A DNA stretch of 64,000 nt from Chryseobacterium suipulveris. GTDB lineage: Bacteria; Bacteroidota; Bacteroidia; Flavobacteriales; Weeksellaceae. Shown one piece after another: positions 48,176 through 57,704 of the stretch. How positions within the stretch are numbered: the first letter of the stretch is position 1; each line of letters begins with the position of its first letter. The notes under the pieces are model-generated. The model had not been told where the DNA came from. It made no database searches and worked only from the letters and a program-made list of their open reading frames with translations. The stretch spans positions 955,501-1,019,500 of the forward strand of contig NZ_CP094532.1 of NCBI RefSeq assembly GCF_022811685.1, read 5' to 3'. A program made the position numbers and the translations under genes.

Positions 48176-49312
48176 TTATATTTCGCTGGTTTCGTTGCGG
48201 ATGAGTTCGGCTTTTTTTGCCAGCTCTTTCGGATCTTCGGTGGTGTCGTAGTACAGCCATTCCATCGCTCTCGGAAATTCCTGCGACCAGTAGAATTCCT
48301 GGTGTTTCCCTTCGGGATTGATGCTGATCTTGAAATCAAACTGCAGCGAGTGAGAATCTTCCCAACCTTCCATCGTTTGCTCGAACAGCTCTATCCTTTC
48401 GGTCATTTGTGAGCCCTCCTGTTCGCCGCCGTACATATAGACTTTGATATTGTACGGATTCTTGAAATTCATCTGCGGGAAATTGTTTTCGGGATTCACC
48501 CAAAGCGATGGAGAAAAAATCATCAACTTGGAATACACCTCCGGATAAAGGAAGCCACTGTAAATGCTGATCAATCCGCCTAAAGAACTTCCGCCGATTC
48601 CGGTAAACTCCCGTTCTGGTTTCGTTCTGTAAACCGAGTCTACATAAGGTTTCAGCGTGTCGGCAAGAAAACGGATGTATTTTTTACCTTCTGCATTTTC
48701 CGTAATCGAATTGTAGTCGAGAACGTATTCCTTGATTCGGTCGTCGCTCCCATTTTCGATGGCGATGATGATCACGTCGCCTCTTCCGTATTCCGCGAGG
48801 ATCGACATTTTTTTATCGATTTCCCAGTTTCCGTAGGCAGAACCTTCATTGAAAAGATTTTGTGCGTCGTGCAGATAAAGAACGGGATAGCTCTTATCAG
48901 TTTGGTTGTAGTTATAGGGAAGCAGTGCCCAAATCTTTCGGGTTTTGTTGAGTTGGGGGATGAAGAACTTTTCCGAAATAATTTCTACCATTGGGAAAAA
49001 CTCTTTCTTAAAAGGTCCCCAGTTAACCCTCCATCTTTCGACGATATCGTCAGTTTTGCCATCGGATTTATTGGCTTTTCTGTTGGGCGTGATGTTTCCA
49101 AAGCGGTCGATTTCTACATTTTCCCAACCGCCTCGTGTGAACTTGTACTCGATATTCTCGGGAAGCTTTTCATCGGCGATTTCTATCGAATAGAGCTTAT
49201 CACCTGCTGCTGCCATTTCAAATGCTGCGTCTCTCGGATCCCATTTATTAAAGTTTCCAGTTATAAAGACTGGTCTTTCGTCATCTTCATCAGATTTCAG
49301 GTTGAATTTCAT
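48176..49312 (-). CDS. Esterase with N-terminal carbohydrate-binding-like domain
   Basis: 378 residues. The N-terminal 95 residues look like a CBM48/CBM20-type beta domain (PVFITGNFNKWDPRDAAFEM); from about 105 comes an alpha/beta hydrolase of the putative-esterase (Fes/esterase D) family: YPVLYLHDAQNLF, nucleophile Ser in FTGIGGSSLGGLISIY, and a late GKHQEFYWSQEF with the His. No signal peptide, so cytoplasmic. It may release acyl groups from an oligosaccharide or siderophore; the substrate is open. Confidence 0.85.
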   Translation of the reverse strand: MKFNLKSDEDDERPVFITGNFNKWDPRDAAFEMAAAGDKLYSIEIADEKLPENIEYKFTRGGWENVEIDRFGNITPNRKANKSDGKTDDIVERWRVNWGPFKKEFFPMVEIISEKFFIPQLNKTRKIWALLPYNYNQTDKSYPVLYLHDAQNLFNEGSAYGNWEIDKKMSILAEYGRGDVIIIAIENGSDDRIKEYVLDYNSITENAEGKKYIRFLADTLKPYVDSVYRTKPEREFTGIGGSSLGGLISIYSGFLYPEVYSKLMIFSPSLWVNPENNFPQMNFKNPYNIKVYMYGGEQEGSQMTERIELFEQTMEGWEDSHSLQFDFKISINPEGKHQEFYWSQEFPRAMEWLYYDTTEDPKELAKKAELIRNETSEI

Positions 49313-49411
49313 TTTTTTTCTGAAGTAAATTTAAGGGTTTAAAAGTAGGAAATAATATTCCAATCAAGAAAGAATACCTTTCATAAAGTGAGAACCTCCA
49401 TCAACCATTGC

Positions 49412-49446
49412 AAAAAAAATCCGCTTCCCATAGCGGGAAACGGATT
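49412..49446 (-). terminator. Terminator downstream of the LRR protein gene
   Basis: On the minus strand AATCCGTTTCCC pairs with GGGAAGCGGATT (one G-T), 5-base loop, then a long T-run. Confidence 0.85.
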
Positions 49447-49465
49447 AAGAAACATTAAAAATCAA

Positions 49466-51804
49466 CTATTTTTTGATAAATTTTGAAGTGAAAACTCCCT
49501 GCTTTGTTTTAGTTTTAATAAAATAGGTTCCGGCGGTTAAGTTTCGAACATCGATGGACTCGATTGATTTTCCGGTATCCACTTTCATCAGCAATTTGCC
49601 CACGAGGTCAAATACTTCTACCGAATAAATCGCGTGTTTTGTTTTCAACTTCAGAACGTCGTCTGTCGGATTTGGGTAAACAGTCAGTTCCTTCTCTGTA
49701 ATTGCCTGATCTTCTGTGTTCAAAGCAATAATTGATGTGGTAAAAGTATTCGTGGCGACTGCTTGCTGGTTGAATCCAAGAAATACATCTGCGCGGTTCT
49801 GGAAAGTGTCGCCCGGTTGAAGCGTAGGTAAAGTCTTGATTTTGAATGATACAAATCCTTCTTCGTTGGGCGGCAGGTTGATATTTTCAAAGATAAACTC
49901 CACTACATTGCCGTTTGTCACCTGCACGTCGTAATCATAATTGCTATACAGCGGAACGAAACTGTTCACGTTAAATTTGCTGGCATCGATCACGTTTTTA
50001 ATGATGATATTTTGAGCGGATGTAGCTGAAGTATTTTCGAATCCCACCTGATAATGCACATCATTACCGATGTACTCTGCTCCCACGGTATTTCCCTGGA
50101 GGCACGTTGTACTCATCGGCAAGCGACCTGCAAACACTTCTTGAACCAGGGTGAAAGTGTTGTCTTCAGGTGTAGCATCATCTGCAACAGGCGCGGTTAC
50201 CGTGAAAGTTACGAAATCTCCGGGATAAAGCGGACTTCCGTATGGCGAATCTTCATCATTAAAGCTGAATCCAAGTCGATACAGTCTCTTTTCAAATGGT
50301 TTCAGATTGGCGTAGGTCCATGTAACTTCTCCTAATGTAAAGTTGTCTTCGACAGGATTGGAGATGTGGAAGTTTACATGTTCGCCGTCATAATTAAGCT
50401 TCATCGTTCCGCTCAATGTGTTTACTCCCTGGTTTTCGATATAGAGATCGTAGCATTGGTAAGATCCTGGAGTGACCTGTCCCCACGGAATTAATGTCAC
50501 TTTCAGGTCTGAGATATTTCCAACTGGAGCAATGCAGATGTTCTGAACAAAAGGATTTGGGTCTGTCGGAAAATTCACCGAAAAGCTCAGTGGAGAAACG
50601 GTGTAGTACTGATGGGAAAAGGTAGGGGTTACCGTATAATTTCCTTGCGGTACCGCGTTGTTGAAGTTTCCGTTAATATCTGTATAATAATAGTTGGAGG
50701 AGGTTCCATCACTGATTTTAAGTTCTGTGAACTTTACTCCAGCGTCTCCCGCATCGCAACCATCTGCTTCATCATCATATTTTACGGTACCCGTGATGAA
50801 CGAATTGTTGCCACCCGGCTCGAAGGAGCAGTAGGAAGTTATCACAACTCCCGAATATCCATAATTAAGGTTAAGCAGTACTATTCCTGCAATTTCATCT
50901 TCATTGGCGCAAATCACCTGGATGTTGGTGTCTTGGTAATTAATGAAGTTCAGGGGACCCTGCGTGATATTGTGCCCGTTCTTGATGTTGAGATATTCTA
51001 GCGGGTTTCCCGTCAAAAGAAGGTTGTTGAGGATGTAGTTTTTTGATGCGTCTAATTCAGTTAAGCTGTTGTAGCTGATGTCAAGTGACGTCAATGAGTT
51101 TATTGAACTGAGGTTAACGGAAGTCAGCGCATTATTATTCACCTTGATGCTCTGCAGGTCGGGATGGTTGCCGAATATCATGCTGTCGAACTCGCCGTTG
51201 TTGGCAATTACCGAGATGAGTTTCGGGTTGTTGGTAAAGTCCAGCGAAGAAATCATTGTATAAGAAGCAGCAAAATATTCCAATAGTGGATTATTGCTGA
51301 GGTCAAGCTGATGCAGGGAGGTAGTGTTGAGATTAAGCGTTTTCAGCTTCGTGTTACTAGCAATATTTAGCACAGAGATATTGTTGTTGGTCATGTGCAG
51401 GGTGGTGAGGTTTACTGCCGCCGAAACATCGGCGGTGACCAGTGGGTCCAGTTGCATCGCAGTTCTTCGAGTTTTGTGAATCCGGTTAAGTTAAGCGAGG
51501 TGAGTGAGTTGTTTCCCACATGCAACAGCACCAAATTCGGAAAGTTTTGTAGATCTGAAATACTCATAATCTGAGCATAATCCATCCGTAAACCTTGCAC
51601 AAGAGCCGCTTCTGTAAAGCTGATTTCGCCGTCGCCGTCAGCATCAATTGCAAAAAAAGTTCCCGAGGTATTGGTTGCAATCATATTGTCGGGAGAGGAT
51701 TGCAGGAGCTTTGCCTTCAAAACCTGGTCGGTGAACTGTATATTTTGTGAGTACAGAATGGCCAAACAACCAAAAATCAATAAAGTAGAGAGTAATTTTT
51801 TCAT
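49466..51804 (-). pseudogene. LRR protein with T9SS sorting domain, one frameshift
   Basis: Two frames make one protein of about 775 residues. The first (ATG 51804) has a signal peptide (LAILYSQ), an EF-hand-like loop IDADGDGEISFTEA and the first LRR up to KLEELRCN; one base is missing at about 51459-51462, and the reading carries on in the other frame with LDPLVTADVSAAVNLTTLHM. Then come LRRs to about residue 280, a carboxypeptidase-regulatory-like domain, large beta domains and a T9SS type A sorting domain (LTVYPNPTDDVLKLKT ... FIKK). Without the shift it would be a surface LRR protein exported by T9SS. Confidence 0.82.
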
Positions 51805-52153
51805 TTCATTAAATTAATATTCATCACATAGCAACAAATTTAAATTTCGTTAAGGATATATTTATTACCTAATTTTAAGTATTTTTTGATTTTATTTTGC
51901 AACTGTATTTTCCGGAGCTGTTTTCATGTTCGTGGTTGCCGTAAATTTCAATCCTTGTGAATAAGCTGTTTTGCAAGTATTTGGATGATTTTCGATATAT
52001 TGAACTGATAATTAATTTGTTAATGAAAAAAAGTAATATTTAGACAGGCGTTAAGATTTTTTAGAAATGATCAAATTTTAAATTTTATGTAATGAAAGTT
52101 TTTTTGTAACAAAAAATTATTAACTTTATACACGAACATTAAATAATTTTATT
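51805..52153. other. Divergent promoter region between two T9SS cargo genes
   Basis: 349 AT-rich bases without a gene. Leftward -7 box TAAATTTG at 51842-51835, 31 bases before the LRR start. Rightward there is TTTTTTTG near 52099-52106 and TAACTTTA at 52121-52128, but the spacing is too short for a normal promoter. Nothing else is seen. Confidence 0.5.
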
Positions 52154-53764
52154 ATGAAAAAACTTTATCTCGGGATTTTCATGCTATTAACTGGAGCATG
52201 GGCATCCGCACAGATTAATTCTGTGACCAATTTTGACGGGTCAACAACGATGCCAACCGGTTGGACTCAAACAGGTGCTAGCAGCTCCGTAACCAGTATA
52301 AATACTTGTTCTGGAAATTCAGTACGCGCTAATCTATGGGGTTCAGCAGCAGCATCTACTTTAGTGAGCCCTAATTTTACAAACACAAACGGAGAGGCGA
52401 TCAATGTATCATTTGATTACAAAGTCATCAACTTTACCGGAGCGAGCACTCCGCCAGGTACTGCGACTCCTGCAGGATGGGGCTCTATTACCGTACAGTA
52501 TTCTACGGACGATGGAGCGTCATGGAATAACATCTTGGTTATCAATGACTCTAATCACGTAGTTTCCACAAGTTGTGCAAATAAGTCAATTTCACTAACT
52601 GCTGGAACAATTGCGGCTGGAAGTTCGTTTAAGATTAGATTTAACAATGCTAGAACTGCTGGTGACTGGTATGTTTACTTTGACAACATTAAGATAGAGC
52701 AGGGCTTTACCGCGCTAACAGTTGACTGGGGAAATCTGCAGTGGCCAGCTTCAGGAACAATTACTATGGGCGGTAATTATGAAGTTTACGGACAAGTCTA
52801 TAAAGCGGGAGTTACCGAACCTGCAGGTGCAGGAGCTGGGATCAACGCTTGGGTTGGTTACAGTACAACCAATACAGACCCTTCAACTTGGACAAACTGG
52901 ATTCCTGCTACATTCAATGTAAATGTTGGGAATAATGATGAGTATATGGCGAATCTGGGTACATCAATCACTGCTCCTGGAACGTATTATTACGCGATGA
53001 GATATAATTATAGCGGTGGGGTTTACTACTACGGTGGTTACAATGCTGGAGGAGGTGGTGCATGGGACGGAACCAATAATGTAAGTGGAGTCCTTACTGT
53101 AAATGCTCCTGTTGGATTTGCTTGCAGTAATCCAATTCAGGTTACTACGCTACCATATACAACTACGGACGATACTGCAAATTACGGAGATCTTATCGAT
53201 GGAACTCCGGGAGCTACAGGCTGTGGAAGCTCTAGTAGTTATTTGAATGGGAACGATGTGTTTTACGCATATACCCCAACTTCTGATGGTCAAATCAATA
53301 TTAAAATGACTCCTACAGCAACTTGGTCAGGTATTTTCGTTTACAACTCATGCGCAAGTGTTGGAACTGCGTGTATTGCGGGTGTTGCAAACTCTGGTTC
53401 AACTGTGAGAAATATCAACAACTTGGCTGTTACAGCAGGTACAACTTATTATATTGTGATTTCGACCTTTCCAGCACCACAGACAACAGGATATCAGTTA
53501 GAGATTTCACAGGTGACTTTAGCTACGGACAATACTCAGGTAATAAGCAATATTCAGCTTTATCCTAACCCGACCAAAGACGTACTTAACGTGAAAGGAA
53601 TGAATCCAGCTTCTGTACAGGTTTACAGTATGGACGGAAAAATGATCCCACTTTCTGTAGATGGTAATGTGATCAATACCAAAAACTTACCTGCAGGTTC
53701 CTATGTGATCCAATTAACAGATAAAGAAGGAAATATTACCTCCAGAAGATTTGTTAAAAAATAA
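52154..53764 (+). CDS. Secreted protein with choice-of-anchor-like and T9SS sorting domains
   Basis: A 536-residue exported protein (signal peptide to ASAQ, residue 19). Residues about 20-180 form a jelly-roll like the choice-of-anchor/cleaved-adhesin domains (NFDGSTTMPTGWTQTG opening, WYVYFDNIKIEQ end); about 300-440 a second beta domain with CSNPIQVTTLPYTT; the last 75 residues are a T9SS type A sorting domain (NIQLYPNPTKDVLNVKG ... SRRFVKK). No enzyme motif. Surface or secreted via T9SS. Own terminator. Confidence 0.88.
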   Translation: MKKLYLGIFMLLTGAWASAQINSVTNFDGSTTMPTGWTQTGASSSVTSINTCSGNSVRANLWGSAAASTLVSPNFTNTNGEAINVSFDYKVINFTGASTPPGTATPAGWGSITVQYSTDDGASWNNILVINDSNHVVSTSCANKSISLTAGTIAAGSSFKIRFNNARTAGDWYVYFDNIKIEQGFTALTVDWGNLQWPASGTITMGGNYEVYGQVYKAGVTEPAGAGAGINAWVGYSTTNTDPSTWTNWIPATFNVNVGNNDEYMANLGTSITAPGTYYYAMRYNYSGGVYYYGGYNAGGGGAWDGTNNVSGVLTVNAPVGFACSNPIQVTTLPYTTTDDTANYGDLIDGTPGATGCGSSSSYLNGNDVFYAYTPTSDGQINIKMTPTATWSGIFVYNSCASVGTACIAGVANSGSTVRNINNLAVTAGTTYYIVISTFPAPQTTGYQLEISQVTLATDNTQVISNIQLYPNPTKDVLNVKGMNPASVQVYSMDGKMIPLSVDGNVINTKNLPAGSYVIQLTDKEGNITSRRFVKK

Positions 53765-53784
53765 ACATGCTTAATACTAATTCT

Positions 53785-53817
53785 AAAGCTGTCCCTGTTT
53801 CTGGGGCGGCTTTTTTT
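53785..53817 (+). terminator. Terminator after the 52154 gene
   Basis: AAAGCTGTCCC pairs with GGGGCGGCTTT through wobble pairs, with a T7 tail. Confidence 0.75.
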
Positions 53818-53947
53818 GTGAGGAAGAAGGAAGCATCATAACAAAATTGAGTGAAATGTTTTTGAAGCAAAGTCAACTTGAATCTCGAAGATGTTTGAGA
53901 TGAGATACAAAACGTTGAGATGTAATTGTAGGTTTCCAATACAAAGC

Positions 53948-53982
53948 TAAAAAAAGCCGACATCAAATATTGAGACGGCTTT
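53948..53982 (-). terminator. Terminator downstream of the endonuclease gene
   Basis: AAAGCCG/CGGCTTT stem with a 16-base loop and, on the minus strand, a T7 tail, about 20 bases past the stop. Confidence 0.6.
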
Positions 53983-54001
53983 CTTCTATTTTGTCTGAGG
54001 A

Positions 54002-56056
54002 TTATTCAACGATAAATTTTGCGGTTGCTGTACCTGCTTTCAGGATATAGACTCCTTTAGGCAGGTTTTTCAAATTGATTTTATTTGAAGTCTTAAAAGG
54101 ATTCCCAACAGACTGTACCAGTTTTCCGGTGAAGTCGAAAATATAAGCAACTTCTACTTTTTCCAAATCTTTGCCGGAGATATTTAACTCACCATTTTTC
54201 ACAGGATTTGGGTAAATAGAAATCTGATTTTTAGCCCCAGTTTCGCCTACTGCAGCGGTTGGAACGTAGCAAGTCCATGTAATATCGTCAATTGCTACTC
54301 TATTGGTGGTTGCTCCGTTTTGTTGAAGACGTATTTCTACAGTTCCGGCCACGTTGATTCCTGTTACAGTTGTTGTGATCGGCGCAGATCCTTGAGCTCC
54401 ATATGGAATGGTTTTTCCTGTGTCGACATCATTAACGAAAAGTTTCAGGGTTCCCGCACTTCCGGAATATTTTAATTGAGTGGTCACTTTTAGCTCACCA
54501 ATACCGTTTGGTACAGACAGCGCAGTTAAAGAACCATTTCTTATTGTTAGTGCTTTTCCGTTGATCGTTTCATCGGTTCTAGAATCTTCAGAAGTCCAAG
54601 AGATTCCATTACTTACCCAATTGTATGTGGAGTACACATTTGCAACTACCTGCAGATTATCGAAATGCTCGTCTCCACAAGTTGTTCCTACTGCCAAAGT
54701 TGTTGCAGTTACACTGTTACTTTGCTGTGAAACGTTACCTACTGCGTCTTTTGCAACTACATAGATCGTATACGTTGTTGTAGGGTTCAGGTTTGCAATA
54801 TTCGTTGTGGTAGTTCCTGCTGATCCCATTAGTGCTCCATTTACATACACATCGTAAGAAGCAACTCCGATATTATCGGTTGATGCATTCCACTGTATTT
54901 CAATATTGTTCGTACCTACGGAAACGATAGAAAGATTTGTTGGAGCGGTAGGAGCGATATTGTCGGTTAATGTTGTTCCTGTAGCTGTATTACTTTGCGG
55001 CGAAATATTTCCTGCGCCATCCGTTGCAACGACGTAGAAAGTATAAGTGGTACCTTGATTTAATCCGGAAACCGTTGCAGAAGTTGAAGTAGAGCTTGTT
55101 TTGTAAATTCCGTCCGCATAGATCTTATATGAAGTTACAGCGATATTGTCGGTTGAAGCAGTCCAGGTCAGATTAGCTGAAGCCGTCGAGGTTGAAACAA
55201 CAGCTAAGTTTGTAGGAGCAGTAGGAGCTTGTGTATCGGTAACCGGTGCTCCCCAAATTTGGTTAACCCATTCTGGGTGGTCGATGAAAGGGTTTCTGTT
55301 TTTTTGGAAGGCGAAAGCCGCATTATTTCTTTCAATTTCCGAAGGAGAGACTGGATCCTGTGCTGCCCAAGATAAAAGCACATCTCTTTCCCACGTTTGA
55401 AGACCTGGAAAAGCAGACCCACCCAACATATTTCCTGTTGAAAACCCAGAAAGCTGCGATTCATACCTTGTAACAAAGTAGAAAATCATTCTTGCGATAT
55501 CTCCTTTGAATTCATTGATCGGTTCGCAAACTGTTCCACTGTAACCCGGAGAAACGCTTGGTCCAACTTTAGTTCCGTTTCTTGAGGTAAAAGCAGGGTT
55601 TGCAACAGCTCCGTAAGGATAATTGCTTCTCATGCCGTTAACTTTGCCGTCAGTTGGACGTACATGGTGGATGTCGGATACCATCGGCGCTCTGGAATTA
55701 AAGAAGCTTTGGGGTATAACGTGCTCTCTGTTGTAGCAGTCTCCCTCAATACTATAGTTTCCGCACTTTTTTATTCCATGTCGGTATGTATAGGGGTCTG
55801 TTCCGTTAGGATTTTCAGAATACATATCTAAAACAGAGTTGTCATTTTCATAGAAATGATCGGAGTCTGTTGTTGGGTAACCATTGTAAAGCCCGTCATA
55901 ACCTTTATCGGTATGACCAGCGGTAATAATTGAGCTGAGTTTGGTTTTCAAAGCAGCTCCGCTTAAACCTTCGGTTCCATTGTAATAACCGGCAGGAGCT
56001 TGAGCAAGTATTACCGAAAACATAAAACCAAGCAAAAGTGTGGTGAGTTTTTTCAT
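54002..56056 (-). CDS. Secreted endonuclease I with two FN3 domains and T9SS sorting domain
   Basis: 684 residues from ATG 56056. Signal peptide MKKLTTLLLGFMFSVILAQ. Residues about 20-260 are an endonuclease I/NucM domain: CYNREHVIPQSFF, DIHHVRPTDGKVNGMRSNYP and the late FKGDIARMIFYFVTRY, with the His-His metal site. Two fibronectin type III domains follow (each opening APTAPTNL), then a beta domain and a T9SS type A sorting domain (QISIYPNPVKNGELNISG ... FIVE). It would degrade extracellular DNA. Start and promoter are clear. Confidence 0.92.
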   Translation of the reverse strand: MKKLTTLLLGFMFSVILAQAPAGYYNGTEGLSGAALKTKLSSIITAGHTDKGYDGLYNGYPTTDSDHFYENDNSVLDMYSENPNGTDPYTYRHGIKKCGNYSIEGDCYNREHVIPQSFFNSRAPMVSDIHHVRPTDGKVNGMRSNYPYGAVANPAFTSRNGTKVGPSVSPGYSGTVCEPINEFKGDIARMIFYFVTRYESQLSGFSTGNMLGGSAFPGLQTWERDVLLSWAAQDPVSPSEIERNNAAFAFQKNRNPFIDHPEWVNQIWGAPVTDTQAPTAPTNLAVVSTSTASANLTWTASTDNIAVTSYKIYADGIYKTSSTSTSATVSGLNQGTTYTFYVVATDGAGNISPQSNTATGTTLTDNIAPTAPTNLSIVSVGTNNIEIQWNASTDNIGVASYDVYVNGALMGSAGTTTTNIANLNPTTTYTIYVVAKDAVGNVSQQSNSVTATTLAVGTTCGDEHFDNLQVVANVYSTYNWVSNGISWTSEDSRTDETINGKALTIRNGSLTALSVPNGIGELKVTTQLKYSGSAGTLKLFVNDVDTGKTIPYGAQGSAPITTTVTGINVAGTVEIRLQQNGATTNRVAIDDITWTCYVPTAAVGETGAKNQISIYPNPVKNGELNISGKDLEKVEVAYIFDFTGKLVQSVGNPFKTSNKINLKNLPKGVYILKAGTATAKFIVE

Positions 56057-56081
56057 TTGTTCTATAAAAAATTTTGGACGC

Positions 56082-56111
56082 CAAAGGTAGCAAAAAAAAT
56101 AACCTGACCAA
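56082..56111 (-). promoter_or_regulatory. Promoter of the endonuclease gene
   Basis: On the minus strand TTG (56111-56109), 19-base spacer, TACCTTTG (56089-56082), 25 bases before the ATG. Confidence 0.7.
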
Positions 56112-56234
56112 CTTATTTTCAGGGTGTTAACCAATATTTAACATTTTAATAGAAACAATCAGAAAAATAATAATTAAATTAGTCGAAATCTATTATTAAG
56201 TAAATGATTTTTCTGGAAATTGTAAAAAGGAAAT

Positions 56235-56269
56235 TAAAAAAAAAGAGACTGTCTTTTGTGACAGTCTCT
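56235..56269 (-). terminator. Terminator downstream of the DUF937-OmpA gene
   Basis: Perfect 10-bp stem AGAGACTGTC/GACAGTCTCT, 6-base loop, then nine T on the minus strand. Confidence 0.9.
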
Positions 56270-56297
56270 AATCCAATTAATCAAAAAAATGATTTTG

Positions 56298-57587
56298 TTA
56301 CTTTGAGAATCTTACAGCCATTTTTCTATCAACTGCTCTTTCAGCGTCAGAAGCAGAAGCATCAACTGTGGCGAATTTGCTTCCGTAACCTTCGGCTCCA
56401 AGAACTTGAGCACCAACTCCAGCTTTTCCTAAAGCAGCTTTGATGAAGTCAGCTCTTGCCTGAGAAAGTTTTACGTTTGCGTCTTCGTTTCCAGTTTTAT
56501 CAGTGTAACCACCGATTTTAACTTTTGCATCTGGGAATGCTTTCAAGATTGCAACAAGGTTGTCAAGCTGCTCCTGAGAACCTGCTTCAAGCTCGGTAGA
56601 AGATCCCATTTTGAAGTTCACTTTATCGAAATCGTACCAAGCATCTTTCAATGCAGCGTCGTCAGCAGCGTTGGTGTAACCTCCTGACTTAAGGAAAGAA
56701 ATCATTCTTTCTTCCATTCCGCCGGCGTAACCTTTCAGTTTAGTTCCGTTAAGATCGATTTCAGAATCGGTTTTAGTGGTAGTACCGGTTGCAACGGCAA
56801 TTGTATCGGCTGGTACATTAACAGCAGCAGTATCAGTCATTACTGCAGTAGAATCAGTAGTTGTTGTTTCTGAGTCTGCTGGTTTATTGCACTGTTTCCA
56901 CAGGAACCATGCAGCAAGGGCGAGAAGAAGCAATGGCAATAACCACTTCCAGATTGAACCGCCTCCGTTGTTGTCATTTCTGTCAACGTTTACGTGAGTA
57001 CTTCCACCTCTGTTTACTTCCACTTTTGGCTGGTCGTAAGAAGTCACTTTTACCTTTTCGGCATCAGCGGAACCTCCCCAATTTCCTAATCCAAGAGAAG
57101 CAAGCGAAAGACCTGCTGGAAGCAATGTGGAAACGATTCCTTTTTGATCACTAAGCAAGCTTGTTAATCCAGCTGCTCCAAGGTTATTGTCGGCAGAATA
57201 CTTTCCAAGAGATCCCAAAGCAGCACCTGTAACTATATTCAGCAAAGAATTTGATGAAGAATTGCTTACTCCAGAGAAAGTTGAAATTGCGTTTACAAGT
57301 CCACCAACTTTGTCACCGAAAATTGCCGACAAAACTGTCGCAATCAAAGAATTGTTAGAAGAACCTCCTAACAGATTGCCAAGAAGTCCGCTAGAAGCAG
57401 CTCCTGTAATTGCATCGAGAACTTCCGGCTTATCGGCATTATTTGCTAAACCACCCACAACTGCAGGAAGTAATCCGCTAATGGCTTTAGAGATTCCTGA
57501 TTCGCTCTCACCTAAATGAGTAGCTGCTTGCGAAACCAATGCAGGACCCAATTGTCCTTTGATCAGATCAATAACGTTTAATGACAT
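56298..57587 (-). CDS. DUF937 and OmpA domain fusion protein
   Basis: 429 residues: a DUF937-like helical domain (about 1-170; GISKAISGLLPAVVGGLANN and similar Gly/Ala/Leu-rich helices), a basic/Asn linker, one membrane helix (IWKWLLPLLLLALAAWFLW, about 208-226), a Thr/Ala spacer, then an OmpA_C domain (KVKIGGYTDKTGNEDANVKL, RKMAVRFSK). With no signal peptide, the DUF937 part is likely cytoplasmic and OmpA periplasmic on the peptidoglycan. Promoter and terminator mark it as a single gene. Confidence 0.88.
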   Translation of the reverse strand: MSLNVIDLIKGQLGPALVSQAATHLGESESGISKAISGLLPAVVGGLANNADKPEVLDAITGAASSGLLGNLLGGSSNNSLIATVLSAIFGDKVGGLVNAISTFSGVSNSSSNSLLNIVTGAALGSLGKYSADNNLGAAGLTSLLSDQKGIVSTLLPAGLSLASLGLGNWGGSADAEKVKVTSYDQPKVEVNRGGSTHVNVDRNDNNGGGSIWKWLLPLLLLALAAWFLWKQCNKPADSETTTTDSTAVMTDTAAVNVPADTIAVATGTTTKTDSEIDLNGTKLKGYAGGMEERMISFLKSGGYTNAADDAALKDAWYDFDKVNFKMGSSTELEAGSQEQLDNLVAILKAFPDAKVKIGGYTDKTGNEDANVKLSQARADFIKAALGKAGVGAQVLGAEGYGSKFATVDASASDAERAVDRKMAVRFSK

Positions 57588-57615
57588 AATAGTTTATTTT
57601 TAAATTTAACTTCAT

Positions 57616-57623
57616 CAAATGTA
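57616..57623 (-). promoter_or_regulatory. -7 box of the DUF937-OmpA gene
   Basis: TACATTTG on the minus strand, exact TAnnTTTG, 28 bases before the ATG. Confidence 0.5.
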
Positions 57624-57704
57624 GCAAAATTCAATCCAATCTTTGGAAATGAAAAGACTTTATAAAAATATTAACTTTTATGCAATATTGTAATTATTAA
57701 GCGA

